A DNA stretch of 64,000 bases from Flaveria trinervia (Eukaryota > Streptophyta > Magnoliopsida > Asterales > Asteraceae), in NCBI GenBank assembly GCA_025506515.1, contig CM046454.1, forward strand, positions 32,972,465 through 33,036,464, read 5' to 3'. A program made the translations under genes and the position numbers. Every line of letters begins with the position of its first letter. The first letter of the stretch is position 1. Positions 1-11,521 of this stretch are shown in pieces. Under the pieces are notes generated by a model, which did no database searches, was not told the DNA's origin, and worked only from the letters and a program-made list of their open reading frames with translations.

Positions 1-620
1 GTATCCTTTTGTTTCAGATGTCATGTTAAATCCAAGGACATAGAATGATCATTCCTTGTTGATTTAACTTAATCAGGCCTTAGACATCTTGCTCTCAACG
101 AATAAGAGAAACAAATTCCATCTTGACTACATACGTTTTTCACAATCACCTCGTGTCACACCTGAACATAGCTTTATGTACTGCCCATTATTTCAGAGTA
201 GTGAAGAGCTAGCTCAAAGTATAACATTGGTGAATATCAAAACCCAATATGTATCTCAGGTTGGAAGATACCAATGATATTCGCCTTTTCTCAAATTTAC
301 TTATGATCAATCTAGAAGATTCCATGTAGTAAAATTGAGATGCGGGTCAGTCCAATATTTGTATCCCACAAATATCTATGAACCTTGGCAGCAACCAATT
401 GCTCTATATTCATTTCTTCTGAATATCCACCAATCCATATTCATAATAGTCTTACGTTCATATTTGTTCCCACAAACATCTCCGACTACAGACATTTAGA
501 ATAATAAACATATTCATGGATGTATACATGCTAAAATGAATGTAACTCAAAATATCACAAGTATATAAGAGTTAAATATTACATTGTTTCAAAATTTTAA
601 TACTAAACAAATTAATTCTA
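1..620. other. Non-coding left flank of copia remnant A
   Basis: AT-rich sequence with no convincing reading frame. It lies just beyond the RNase H end of copia remnant A (minus strand), so it is most likely the element's 3' untranslated region or 3' LTR. I could not match it to the region on the other side of A, so no LTR boundaries are called. The small plus-strand frame at 89-277 has no recognisable motif. Confidence 0.4.
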
Positions 621-3439
621 GTCACTAGAATATCGAAGTCCTGAGGCACAAGTATGACTTTCATGTTTTGCCCTTTCAAGGAGCTTCGTGAGTGGATCCT
701 CAATGTATAGATCGGTGTGAACTTTACGAATGCATATTTTTCCCTTATGTAGTTGAAGTTGTGCCTAGCCTTTTGAAGAGGACAGGGTACCCTGATTCAT
801 GTAATCATACCCTCGTGATCACAAAAGGATTTCTAGGGGTTTTGAATGGTAGAGACCACCCTAGGTAGGCGATAAATTTCTTTATCCATGCAGCTTCCTG
901 AGCTGCTAATGATGCGGCTATGTATTCGGATTTTGTAGTGGACAATGCTACTCCATTCATAATGAAGACATACCCTGATTAAGAATCATCTCGAATGGTT
1001 TGGAAACTTGCATCCGTGTAACCCTTTACAACAAGTTCCTCTCCATCAGATCCGTATATTAGAAACATTTCCTTAGTCCTTCTAAGGTATTTCAATATAC
1101 TTTTAATAGTCATCCAATGTCTATTATCTAGATTCTGCTAATATCTACTCGTCATGATTAACGTGCATGACTCGTCCAGTCTAGTGCATATCCTCACATA
1201 CATGATGGATCCTATAGCGGACGCATATGGGATGTCCTTTATTCGATATTGCTCATCCTTTGAGCTTGGACATTGAGATGTACTCAATATTGTCCCTCTT
1301 TGAATAGGTACCATACCTTTTTCAGAGTTTTCAATCTTGAACCCTTTCAAGACTTTATCAATATATGTACTTTGGTTTCAACCTATCAGCCGCATCGATC
1401 TATCCCTATAGATCTTTATTCCAAAATATAGGCGGCTTCACCGAGATTTTATGGAAAAACAACTTCCAAGCCAAGTTTTGACACCTTCCATGGTTGGAAT
1501 ATCATTTCCAAAAGGTACAATGTCATTAACATACAATAATAAGAATGTTATTATGCTCCCACTAGCCTTCGTATATACACAATCCTCATCAGCGTTCTTG
1601 ATGAAACCAAATTTTTGATCTCTTCATCAAAACGTTGATTCCAACTTCTCGATGCCAGATTCAATCCATATATTGATCCTTTTAACTTGCATACTTTTAG
1701 GATGTGGTGGATCGACAAAACCATATGGCTGAACCATATGGACAGTCTCTTCAAGATGTCCGTTAAGACAAGTAGTTTTGACATCATTGCCAAATCTCAT
1801 AATATGCAGCTATGGAAAATAATATCCTAATTGACTTTTAGCATCACCACAGGCATGAAAATTTCATCATAATCAACCCCTTTATTTTGAGTGAAACCTT
1901 TTGCTACAAGTCTTGCTTTGTTAGCATCCAAGTTTCCATGTATATCCATTTTCTTCTTGAAACCCACTTGCATCCAACCAGTTTGGAGTTAAGTGTAGGG
2001 TCAACCAATTCCTAATCTTGATTGACATACATGGACAACATCTCAACATTCATGGCATCCAGTCATTTGTCACAATCCAAAATGTACATTGCTTCATGGT
2101 ATGCAGTTTGCTCATCGAAGTCAACCACATAGCATCCATTCATGAAAAATCGATATCTTTCAGGTGGAATGCTAACTTTACCAGATCTGCGAACGTTTTG
2201 TGTGTATTGATCAACCTCTTGATCATCATCAACAACCTCTTGTTGATTTCTAGTGTCAACCATACGTGTATTGGCTTGTAGATTTTGATCCTCATTAAAT
2301 TCCACTATTCTATACGTTATTCCTTCCATAAGGAACTTAGTTTCCAAGCATTCAGCCTTTCGAGCAATATTACTCTTGCTCTTGTTGGATCAAAGAAGTA
2401 GTATCCTATATAGTCTTTGGGATATCCAACAAATATACACATAGTGAATAGACTATCTTGGTTAGGGCCATATTCAAAATATGAGCCTTGGAGAGCATTG
2501 CAAAAGCCAAAAATGATAGAGGTAGTGAGCTTATAGCCATCATAGATTGAACCATATCCAATAGGGTTTGATTTCTCCTTTCAGACAGACCATTATGTTG
2601 TGGTGTTCTAGTTGGAGTAAGTTGTTAGACGATCCCACAACTTCTTAGATGGTACTAAAAACATCACTGAGGTATTCACCTCATCTATCCGAATGAAGAA
2701 CTTTAAGAGTTTTATTGAGTTGATTTTCTACTTCATTCTTGAAGATTTTGAACATTTCAAAAGCTTCATGTTTGTGTGTCATCATGTAAACATAACCATA
2801 GCGACTATTATCGTCAGTAAAGGTAATGAAGTATCTTTCATCATTTCTAGTCATTTTCTTAAAAGGCCACATACATCCGAATGTATGATACCTAATAATT
2901 CTTTTGCCCTCTCGTTAGTCCCACTAAAGGGCGACTTGGTCATGTAGCTTGTAAACAAGATTCACACTTATCAAATGAAACATTTTCATTTGTTTTTCAA
3001 AAGACCAATCTTTTGAGGCATTTGAATTTGATTCTTGTTTTATGTGACAAAGATAACAATGTTAAAGATAAGAATCACTTAAAACCATTTTAAGTTTCTT
3101 GGTGCTTGTTTGGTATAATGAGCTATTATAGGATGAATCATTATGAACCAATTCATAAATTTCATTAAAAGCCATAGCCTTGAAATAAAATACATCATCC
3201 ATACAAACATAAATACCATCGTCTCTTTGGGCCTAGACATCAACTTTTTCTCCATTGCCCATGTAGAGACTAGTGTCTCCTTATTGAAGTGCTTCTTTCC
3301 TATGAACCCCTACAATAAATTGCAAAAAGAGTTCCATATCCGGTATCCAATACCCATGTGTTTGAAGAAATAACATTTCAACCAATGGGAATTATGAAAG
3401 TTGTACATGAGGTTTGCCTAGCATCCCTCTTGTTTCTCA
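621..3439 (-). pseudogene. pol: Element A pol polyprotein pseudogene
   Basis: Successive minus-strand fragments show a protease motif (WVLDTGYGT, about 3370-3330), an integrase core segment (FITFTDDNSRYGYVYMM, 2872-2681), RT pieces (1793-1551), and RNase H (SEYIAAS... near 930-890). The RT catalytic box reads YVND instead of YVDD (about 1540-1520), so the third catalytic Asp position is changed. Numerous stops break the frame. The polyprotein would process itself, copy the RNA and integrate the cDNA. Here it cannot be made intact. Confidence 0.8.
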
Positions 3440-4297
3440 ACTCTTTGAGATAGGTTGGACAATTCCATTCCAATGTCCTATCTCTCCATACTCAAAGCAT
3501 GGATCGTTCTCCGTTACCTTAGGCTTCTCAAGCTCAGGCTTTGGAGGTTCGTTTTAGCCTTTCCTTTCCCCTTTCCTTTGATGTACCCCCTTTCCATTTG
3601 CAACATTTGCCATGGGATGAGGAGTGGCCTTTTATTATTGCCTTTATCATTGACCGAGAGAACAGGTAGAACCTTTCTACCCATCTCTACCTTAGTTGTT
3701 TTGAGCATTGCGTCAAGCTCACCAATGCTCTTGTCCCACCCGTTCATATTGTAATTCATTATGAACATCTCAAACCTTTTAGTTAGGCCATTAAGGATCA
3801 AATCCGTGGCTAGCTCTTTTGAGATGGGACAATTAAGCCTCTCGAGGTGATCAACGTGGCATTTCATCTTAAGAACATAAGATGATACCGATTGGGTTTC
3901 TTCCATATGACACGCATGAAGTGCTTGAACCGTTTCGAAGCGTTCTACCCTAGCTTGTTCAAGGAACATTTCCTTCAACTGGGTAATTATGTCATATGCC
4001 CCATGTTGCTCCATGTCTTTTTGGAGTCTGGGAATCATAGTTCCCAACATGAGGCAGGAAACCTGCATGGAATCCTCAGTGTATTGAAGCCAATCGTCAT
4101 AGGCCTCAACATCCTCAGGGTCGGGTTGGTCAGGAATAGGATCGTCAAGGACATAGGACCTTTTCTCTTACTTAAGAACAGTTCTCAAATTTCGATACAA
4201 GTCCATAAAGTTATTATGGTTAAGACGATCCCTTTCTAAGATGGTTCTTAGTGATAGGGTAGGGATGGTGGGGGTGGTAGCATTATGGTTTGCGCCA
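3440..4297 (-). pseudogene. gag: Element A gag (nucleocapsid/capsid) pseudogene
   Basis: The first ATG of the minus-strand frame is at 4297 (peptide MAQTIMLPPP), followed by a frameshift within about 20 codons. A long open stretch from 4068 to 3514 carries a copia gag domain: GAYDIITQLKEMF, QSVSSYVLKMKCHVDHLERL and GLTKRFEMFIMNYNM. Near 3500-3450 a zinc knuckle is recognisable as CFEYGEIGHW followed by NCP, with its second Cys replaced by Tyr, so metal binding is probably lost. In the family this protein forms the virus-like particle and packages RNA. Assignment to copia gag rests on motif recognition. Confidence 0.85.
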
Positions 4298-4422
4298 TTT
4301 CTACAAAATTACAAAGTTCTTATTACTATTTTTGAAAATTGTATTTTAATTATTAATACCCTTACACGTCTCATAGACAATTAATAATTAAAATCTAGAA
4401 TCCAACGTTACATTTAAATGAT

Positions 4423-4736
4423 GGTTAGGTGACCTTTATCCCATAATTTAAATTAACAAGGTAGTCAACATTTGACAATTGCAACCTATTGCAACTTCTA
4501 GCTTTATGTGATCGGTTAAACATCTTATGTTTAGTCGGCATGTAAAATCCCATCAACACCATTGTACGCCATGCTTCGGTGACCCTATGCACATGGTATC
4601 CAATTCAAGTCATCCTACTTACACACACGTGTGAGTTTACACATTCAAGCGGTTAGGTGACCTTTATCCCACTGATATGTTAAGCTCACCTCAAACACAC
4701 AAGTTCCCTAAAAGTGGTTAGGTGACCTTTATCCCA
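4423..4736 (+). repeat. 21-bp direct repeat, three exact copies
   Basis: GGTTAGGTGACCTTTATCCC followed by A occurs identically at 4423-4443, 4651-4671 and 4716-4736. The copies are unevenly spaced, so this is a dispersed motif and not a tandem array. It lies in the presumed leader/LTR of element A. Confidence 0.9.
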
Positions 4737-5098
4737 CAAGTAGTTATCAAGTGATTCGAGTGTCATGTAAAAGGATGGTGTTTAACTTGTTTCCAAAGGG
4801 ATTTAAGTTTCCATTAATTCTAGTTATGAAAAGTCTATGTACGTTGTATTCGCATGCTTTCAAATACATCGTACCCTATGGTTCCTTTTTTAATAAAACC
4901 TCTTTTATTTTGAAATCATTAGTCCTTTTAATAACCTTTTATTAGTCACTTAATGATTAGGAACCAAACAAATTCAGCTTGTTGTGATAATATATTTAGA
5001 TTGCTAAGAATATCCATATATCAAACAATCAACATAAAATGAATAATCAAACAAGCATATATCAAACAACCACATGTGCATAACCATAGCCACTATGT

Positions 5099-5132
5099 TG
5101 ACAACACTTGTTTGCCATCACAAGTGTTGTCA
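5099..5132. repeat. Perfect 13-bp inverted repeat (hairpin)
   Basis: The arm TGACAACACTTGT (5099-5111) is followed by an 8-nt loop and its exact reverse complement (5120-5132). It lies in the non-coding region right of element A. There is no T-run after it, so it is not terminator-like. Its role is unknown. Confidence 0.85.
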
Positions 5133-5775
5133 TTTGGTCTTTCCTAAGGGTTGAACACAACACAAAAGATGAGATCTCCAAAGACCCCACTTGAACTTGC
5201 ATCCAAATGCTTCAAGTCCTTCTCTTGTCTTCCTTTTGTGCTTCCATCTTGTGCATCTTCTTTTACAAAATTTATATCCTAACACAAATTTTCTAATAAA
5301 ATAAAACGTACTTAATCTATCTATTACATCACAATTGAATGAATAATTAAATTACATCCAAATACAAGCACAAGGAACAATTATTACAACCCATAAGAAT
5401 GAATACACCATCACAAAACATCCATTCAAAACAAATCAACACAAGGTCAAGGCTAGGTTATGCACCAATATGAATCATCATATACAACATTCAAGAACCA
5501 AATAAAACCCCATATGACACTAAATTTTCAGCCAACATAAACCATGATATAGGGTCTTTTGTCCAAACAAAAACATAATCAAGTACTTGATATCTTACTT
5601 TCAAGGTTTAATCACTAGCATGTTAGATATAACCTTGAAAGGTTGGGGATTTATTATCATCACCACAAAACAGCCCCTATATGGTTGTTAAAACCTCATA
5701 AAACCAATTTTACAAGAACACATGAAACTAGTCATCCACATATCCGGCTCTAGATGACAATGTTGGGTTTGTTGG

Positions 5776-7006
5776 ACCATACCAAAGTAGTTTAACATCT
5801 TAAACTTAAAAATGCAGCGGAATAATACCTTAAAATTATCATTAGTAATCTGAAAATTAAGGCTAAAAACAAAACATCAACAAACCCAAGAAAATAGGAT
5901 CTTATATATGTGTTTGAACTAGCTATCAACAAGATATAACAAACCAAAACAAACCATACATGCTACCTTTGGTGAAGCTGCAGAAAACGATTTTGGGTGA
6001 AGAAGATGATGTTGTTGAACAGCCAAAACATCAAGGAAAGATGTCCTCAAGCATTCATACCCACAAGCATCAAGCGTACACCATTCTTGCTTGGATTTGA
6101 GCACCAAAACGACCAAGAAGATGTTGCTGGAACATCTTCCAGCCCCAAAAACAAACAAAAGGTTGCTGCTGGAACAACTTCCAGCCGAGAATCTCTTCAA
6201 GAAGGAGAGTACCTTTTGTTTTGTGGTCCTTGCATGTCACAGAGGGATGAAGATGGAGTGTGTGTGTTCTAAGGTTCTAAGACTTCTTGGAAACAAAAGT
6301 AGAACCCCATCTAAAAGGGGGGCGGCCGAAATGCATACCCTTTAAGGGTTTTCCCCCCAAAATCCACTTTTCATTTTTGTAAATTAAATTAGAATAAGTT
6401 ATGTAATTAGACCTTTAATTATATAACTTATACACACACACTCCTAATAGTTAATGTTATTTAACCAATTTAAACAACATTACAAATAATATCCATGAAC
6501 AAAATATCCATATAGGTTGTTCAATCTTATATGAAACTTATTTAGAAAACCCATTTTCTAAATTGGTTAATTTATTTAATTGCATGATCATATCATCAAT
6601 TAAATATTAATTGGTGTTTGCTAAGCTTGTTATTGGGTATGACCCAACTTGGATCATAACGTACTAACCACATCAATGTTCTATGTGTCTTGGGCATAAA
6701 GAATCCAACAAAAGTATCATTACCTGGTCTTTTTAGGTTACTACACACATACACTCACATAAGCCAATACATACCTGTACTTTAAGATGAGTGTTTCACT
6801 ATTGAATAAGATTATAATTCATCACTGCATGTATTTTCTCGTCCAAGTTGAGCCTACCAACATATCTAGTAAGTCATGAGAGTCTCTCAAATTTTGCAAT
6901 TATGCACAGTGAATGATATAACGACCGTAATTATATCATTTCCCATATATTCTTTTCTTCATCAAAATTTACTTCTTTTTGTGATTTTCTCATGTTTTTT
7001 TTTTTG
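5776..7006. other. Non-coding region; right end is the 3' tail of C1
   Basis: AT-rich DNA with no supported gene. Overlapping frames at 5997-6345 share no motif with known proteins. The last part is contiguous with C1 across the B insertion: removing B and one AATTG joins the end of the C1 pol frame (19629 onward, minus) to sequence running leftward from 7011. About 5776-6000 contains GCAGCGGAAT, a string I associate with copia LTR ends, but no LTR pair was found. Confidence 0.4.
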
Positions 7007-7011
7007 AATTG
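7007..7011. repeat. Target-site duplication of B, left copy
   Basis: AATTG immediately before the B LTR. The same five bases follow the other LTR at 19624-19628. Confidence 0.92.
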
Positions 7012-7234
7012 TGACAGGATCAGCGATCACAAGTTTGATGTATTAGAGTTCAAAGCAGCGGAATAAGAACAGGAATTAGACAAATTGTAGCAAGAAATCG
7101 ATACTTGTATGCAATAAGAGCACATACGGCTATAGTGAGAGAATATATTTCTGATTCAAGGAATGTTTATAGATATGGAATATTTCTAATCAAATCATTC
7201 AAATCATTCATCTTATTACAATAGGTTGTTACTC

Positions 7235-7242
7235 CTTTTATA
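7235..7242 (-). promoter_or_regulatory. LTR TATA box of B (3' LTR) inside an inverted repeat
   Basis: TATAAAAG on the minus strand. It is framed by a perfect 9-bp inverted repeat, GGTTGTTAC (7224-7232) and GTAACAACC (7247-7255). The 5' LTR has TATATAAG at 18901-18908 with the same arms at 18890-18898 and 18913-18921. Expected role: core promoter of the genomic RNA. Confidence 0.7.
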
Positions 7243-7639
7243 GAGTGTAACAACCACTGCTGTTATCACGGAAAGTGACAACTGGCAGATCTATTACAAA
7301 AATAACTAAATCTTAACAAACTACTGAAATGTTCACAACTACTGAGAACATATCAGAGTGTTAAGTACAAAATATAAAACTACTGATTAGAAATTACTGA
7401 AACTACAACGACTGAAGAACAAGCTCTTCAGTCGTTTTACAAAACTACTCAAACTAGAAATATAAAACTACTGAAACTAGAAATATAAAACTACTGATAT
7501 CACAACTACTGAAGACGTACTCTTCAGCAGTTGTGACAAACTACTGACGGTTCAGTACTTGATCTTCAGACTTTGACCTTCAGATGTTTCATCTGCTGAT
7601 GACTTCAGTAGATATCATCAGCTGATGTCTTCAGTCTTT

Positions 7640-7920
7640 GTCTTCAGACTTTGTACATCAGTTGTTGATCTTCAGCACTTGTAAACTCTTCAGCTGTTGT
7701 ACTTCAGTACTTTGGTCTTTCAGCTTCAGCACTTGTGTCTTCAGCTGTTCAGCTTCAGTACTTGTGTTCTTCAGCTGTTCAGCTTCAGTACTGTGTTCTT
7801 CAGCTGTTCAACTTTAGTACTTGTGTTCTTCAGCTGTTGTACTTCAGCACTTTAGTTCTTTAGCTGTTGAAGTCTTCAGCACTTGATCTTCAGCTGTTGA
7901 AGTCTTCAGCACTTGTCAAA
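7640..7920 (-). repeat. Imperfect tandem array in the B LTR
   Basis: Units of about 28-30 bp built from CTTCAGCTGTT, CAGCTTCAGTACTTGTG and variants. The 5' LTR has the same array (about 19305-19540) with one unit fewer. This differs from the 28-bp array of the E, G and I LTRs, marking an LTR subfamily. Confidence 0.75.
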
Positions 7921-8009
7921 CTGCTGATGAGGCTTTTAGCAGTTGTTGTGATACCATGTGGGACTTAGAGGTTTTCTGATCTTGGCTCATTGGTTCTTTT
8001 GGTCCAACA

Positions 8010-8024
8010 AACTCCCCCTGAACC
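8010..8024 (-). other. Polypurine tract of B
   Basis: GGTTCAGGGGGAGTT on the minus strand, directly abutting the TGTTGG start of the 3' LTR. The same tract is seen at 40266-40280 (E) and 59678-59692 (I). It primes plus-strand DNA synthesis in LTR retroelements. Confidence 0.9.
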
Positions 8025-8226
8025 AATGCAGCCAAAACCTCTAAGTTATTTATTATCCCACTTATTGTTGGCAAAATGTTGCTCTTTTTCCTTCTTGATC
8101 AGTAGAGAAGATGACCCATATAAGCACTGGCCTGGAAATGAGTCTCTGATGATTTGGTTGGCAAAGTATGGATGGGAACTCTATATTGGGGACTTGGACA
8201 CTGAGCTGTTCCCCCATCCATGAGAC

Positions 8227-11200
8227 TCACTTCCCTATGATGAGTCTGTACGACTCTCTTGTGTAGGCCTCAAGGAAGGTGATTTGTTCCTCCATGGTTA
8301 GCTCTTCAGCACCTCCTTCAAACAATGATTCATGCCCATAATACTCAGACAGGTATTGGCCTGTTTCCCATTCTTTAGCTCAACAGTTGTTATTATTCTG
8401 TAAGCAAACTCATCCGGGTGATTACCCTCTAGGAACAACTGGAGCTCATTTTTCCTGACTTCCTCAAGCCTCTTGTAAACTAACCCCTTTTTCACTATTT
8501 TGTTTTCCAGCATCTTCTGAGGGGTTAGATTAGCTTTGTAGGCTTTCTTGAAGTCCTCTAGGATTTCCCAGGGTGAAACTACAAAGACCAGAGAGATCAC
8601 TTCATCTACGATCTTTTTCACCTGGCCAATGTATCTCTGAGGTATGTTTTTCTTATGAATTATGTGAGAGACCCTGGGATCAGGCCAAATCCTCACTCTT
8701 TCCTTTTGATATTGAAAGGTATGCCTGAGAGTGTAAAGTCTGAGGGCTTGCTTCTTCATATTGATGATAGAAGATGTGGCTGCATAAGCTTTGTCAACTC
8801 TCTTCAGCAATTCCTCATCATGCTATTTATGAAGCTCTTCTTCTTCTAGCTTCACTTTAACCATTTGTCTTTGAAATTCAGGAGTAATTGCTGAGGAGTG
8901 ACTTGTGGCCTTAGGCAACTGAATCACAGCTGAGAGTGGCAGCCTCTCTTCATCATCTTCTTCATCATCTTCTAGCCTCAATACCTTTCCCTTCTTCTTC
9001 AAGGGTATATCATCGGCTATGGGTTTTGAGGGTAAGGGAGTTGGTTTGGTGGGTTGTGATTTGAGTGGTTTTGGTGTGGGAATGTTGACAGGCTGTTCTA
9101 GCATTCTTGAGGTGAGTGTGGCTTTTGATTGCTTGGCTAGCTCAGTCCTGCTCCCAGCACCCGCTTCATTCAAAGCTTCAATAACAAGTCCCTTAGTATA
9201 TGCTTCAGACGAACAGATCTTCGTGGTGATTGCCAAGATACTGTCCCTGGACCAATCTTTGATTTCGATCATTGATCTTCCAAGATATTTTGCAATAAAT
9301 CTAATCATGATCTCAAGCCTTTCTCTTTCTAACACTTCATAACTTGCCCATCTATTCTGGATTTCTTCAATCTCTAATCATCGAATCTCACAGTCAAGTT
9401 TATTGGTGTCATGGCCTTGCCTAAACAACTGATCAATGATGTTGTCCATTGATCTGCTGTGTTCGGCATCAGCCTCTTTTATCAGTAGCTCCAAGGCTTT
9501 GTCTTCAGTAATATGCTCATCAGCACTTTTCTTTCGCTTGTAGGTGAGCAGTGATTGATGTTCTTTCTCCTCCTCTTGGGCTTGCTTCTCTTCCTTCTCT
9601 TCCTTTGTTCTTTTCCTCTTCTTTTCTTTCACTGCAGTACTCTCCCCCTTTTTGGATGCATTGGTGGAAGGGGTTTGTACCGCAGAAAGTGTCTTTTCAC
9701 AGCAGCATCAATCAAGGGTTGTAAAGTAGAGGAAAGCTTCTCATCAATGGCTTTAGTCACAATATCAGTGATTATGGGTGTGATGAGAGGGAGGGAATTT
9801 TGAAGTACAGTACCTATTTGCTCAGGAGGGTTCTGTTCCTGAGAAATAGGGCCTGAAGCAGAGGCAGGTGGTTGAGTTTGGAGTGGCTCAGTGTTTGGGG
9901 AACCTTCAAGTGAAGGTGCCATCTGTGGGTGGTAGAGGCAGATGGTCTTTCTCCTTGTGAGAGTTGGTCAAGTAGTTTTGCAGCCTACTGACTTCTCTTC
10001 AAGGATTGTGTTCTGGGCAAGAACATCGTAGAAAAAGCCCAGGTCGTCATCAGCCGAAGCTGAATCATCTGACCTCCTGCTTGGAGCAGGATTTACATGC
10101 ACTGGGTGTAGACCAGTTGTTGCATGTGCCCCTTGTGCTTGGTACTGGGGACTTCCAACCTCAGGACAATGTCCATCATCAGCTGTTGCCTCTAGTGAGG
10201 TCCTAGCAATGTTACCAGCCTCATTCTGATCATGTGCTGATTCAGAAGAGGTGGCAGCCTCACTAGATATTCTAAGCTCCTTATCTACACCAGGAGATAG
10301 AAGTGGTAAACCCCTGTGCTGTGGGTTCTCAAGTGCACTGTGTTCCTCCCCCTCAATTGTAGAGGTGTTCCCAGTAGTAAGAGGTTTCTGGGGAGGGGGT
10401 GAGGAGTGCAGTTGAGTCAGCACTTATGCAACTATTAAGTTGGGGTGTGAGGGGCGGCTGTATGGGGTGAAGGGATAGAAGCAGTGTGCACCTGGGGAGG
10501 TTGGTGCTCTTCAATGGCAATCCCCTCAAGTGAGGAAGATCCCAGATATGTAGGTACCCCTGTTGTGGTTGCTGCAGGCTCCTGTTGAGAAGAAGCCTGA
10601 GCGGCTATGGCTGGAAGAGTCATTGTATCCACTAGGGGTTTGGACTAGTGGATATATCCTGCGTTTGTGTTGCAGGGGCATCCTCAAGGGACTCAATTCC
10701 CTGAGTAGCCATTTTGGGTTTCTTTTTGGTGGGTTTGGTGGGGACTTTTGATTTGGAGGTGGTGGCTGTGGGTTCCAGCTGCGTGGTTTTCGCAGCTTGG
10801 CAGCCAATTTGAGTGTCTGGTCAGAGTTTTGCCAGGAGTATACTTCCGGCAGAACAGCCGTAGCAGGGACTCCCAAGCCAACAAGTCCCTCAGCATTAAG
10901 CTGGTTTGTAATGATGGCCATTACGAACCGTGGATATAGTGTCCAACGGTTAACAGTTAGTTTTTGAGCCATATCCTTGAGCTCCGAAAATAGTATTTCT
11001 GAAAAGTTTAGCGGTTGTTGCTCAAGAATAGAATACATTACCTGCTGCCACTTTGACGACATTTGATCCCAAGACGACGTCTTAGGAGCCAAACATACAT
11101 TCACCATGTGAAAAATTAGACGTTCGGCGTCATGGAAGTGTTTCTTCATGATAGTGGAGGCACTGAGATTGCCTTGTTTAGCCTTGATACCATTTGACAG

Positions 11201-11521
11201 GATCAGTGGTGCCCTTCGGATATCCAGCAGGAGAATAGCATCATCCAGATGAAGAATTGGCGGATTATTGCAGGAGTGATGACAACTTCTTTGTTGTTAC
11301 GACCGACTGGAGAGATGGTGTGTTGTTCTCCCCAGTGGTAATAGTAACGTTCATCCAAAATTGTTGAAGGGATTCGGCATGTAGTATGGGATTCAGAAGA
11401 AATGCCTTTTTGTATTGGGACTGAACCATAAGATCGATAGCAATATCGAACTTAGCCCAGACAGGCGATTTAGTAAGGTAGGCAACACAGTTGTGTCGAG
11501 GTTTAATTGCATGGACGCCAT
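8227..11521 (-). pseudogene. Element B extra ORF after pol ('env-like' position), broken
   Basis: The start is the ATG at 11521 (ATGGCG), chosen because the homologues in E (36717) and I (63171) start identically. The stop at 8227 follows RESYRLIIGK. Visible blocks, N to C: KPRHNCVAYLTKSP and AIDLMVQS; WQQVMYSILEQQPLNF and LYPRFVMAII; a Pro/Ser/Thr-rich stretch; a Lys/Glu-rich segment likely to be coiled coil (9632-9378); EIMIRFIAKYLGRS; an acidic tract; and a C-terminal block with VRIWPDPRVSHII and FLEGNHPDEFAYR. No signal peptide or membrane span is visible, so 'envelope' is a positional label only. Several frameshifts break it. Function is unknown; comparable ORFs are known after pol in Sireviruses. 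Confidence 0.8.

Larger units (their letters stand above)
621..4297 (-). mobile_element. Element A: degenerate Ty1/copia internal region
   Basis: Read on the minus strand, the order is gag, protease, integrase, reverse transcriptase, RNase H, which is the copia order. The coding sequence is broken by many stops and frameshifts. No extra ORF follows pol, and the gag type differs from the Sirevirus-like elements elsewhere in the window, so this is a separate, older copia lineage. LTRs were not resolved on either side. Confidence 0.85.
4298..5775. other. Non-coding leader/LTR-like region right of element A
   Basis: This stretch lies upstream of the A gag (which is on the minus strand) and should hold the element's leader and 5' LTR. 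I found no clean tRNA-type primer site or TG...CA pair. It contains a three-copy 21-bp repeat (4423-4736) and a perfect 13-bp inverted repeat (5099-5132). No gene is seen. The plus frame at 4751-4945 has no motif. Confidence 0.4.
7012..8009 (-). repeat. Element B 3' LTR
   Basis: 998 bp. On the minus strand it begins TGTTGGACCAAAAGAACC and ends in GATCCTGTCA. It is followed internally (8010-8024) by the purine tract. It contains a TATA box, a tandem array of CAGCTGTT/CAGTACTT words, and one more copy of a roughly 23-bp unit (around 7440-7490) than the 5' LTR. Confidence 0.93.

Noticed and set aside
1..600. 3' LTR of element A
   Set aside because: Position fits, but no matching partner was found between 4298 and 7006 and no TG...CA ends or PPT could be fixed.
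5997..6345. Overlapping plus-strand frames of 84-91 codons
   Set aside because: No recognisable domain, low-complexity Ser/Lys composition, and a likely retroelement LTR context. Not supported as a host gene.
7400..7970. CRISPR-like spaced short repeats in the LTRs and spacers
   Set aside because: Words are short, degenerate and often inverted, spacing is irregular, and the context is a plant retroelement. No cas genes.
8655..9342. Plus-strand frames opposite the B extra ORF (for example 9019-9342 and 9555-9803)
   Set aside because: They mirror the minus-strand coding sequence. Their Leu/Phe-rich, membrane-like look comes from the complement of the Glu/Lys-rich stretch.
8227..11521. True retroviral-type envelope gene
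   Set aside because: No signal peptide, fusion peptide, Cys-rich ectodomain or transmembrane helix can be seen. The protein is charged and coiled-coil-like, so 'env-like' is kept only as a positional name.
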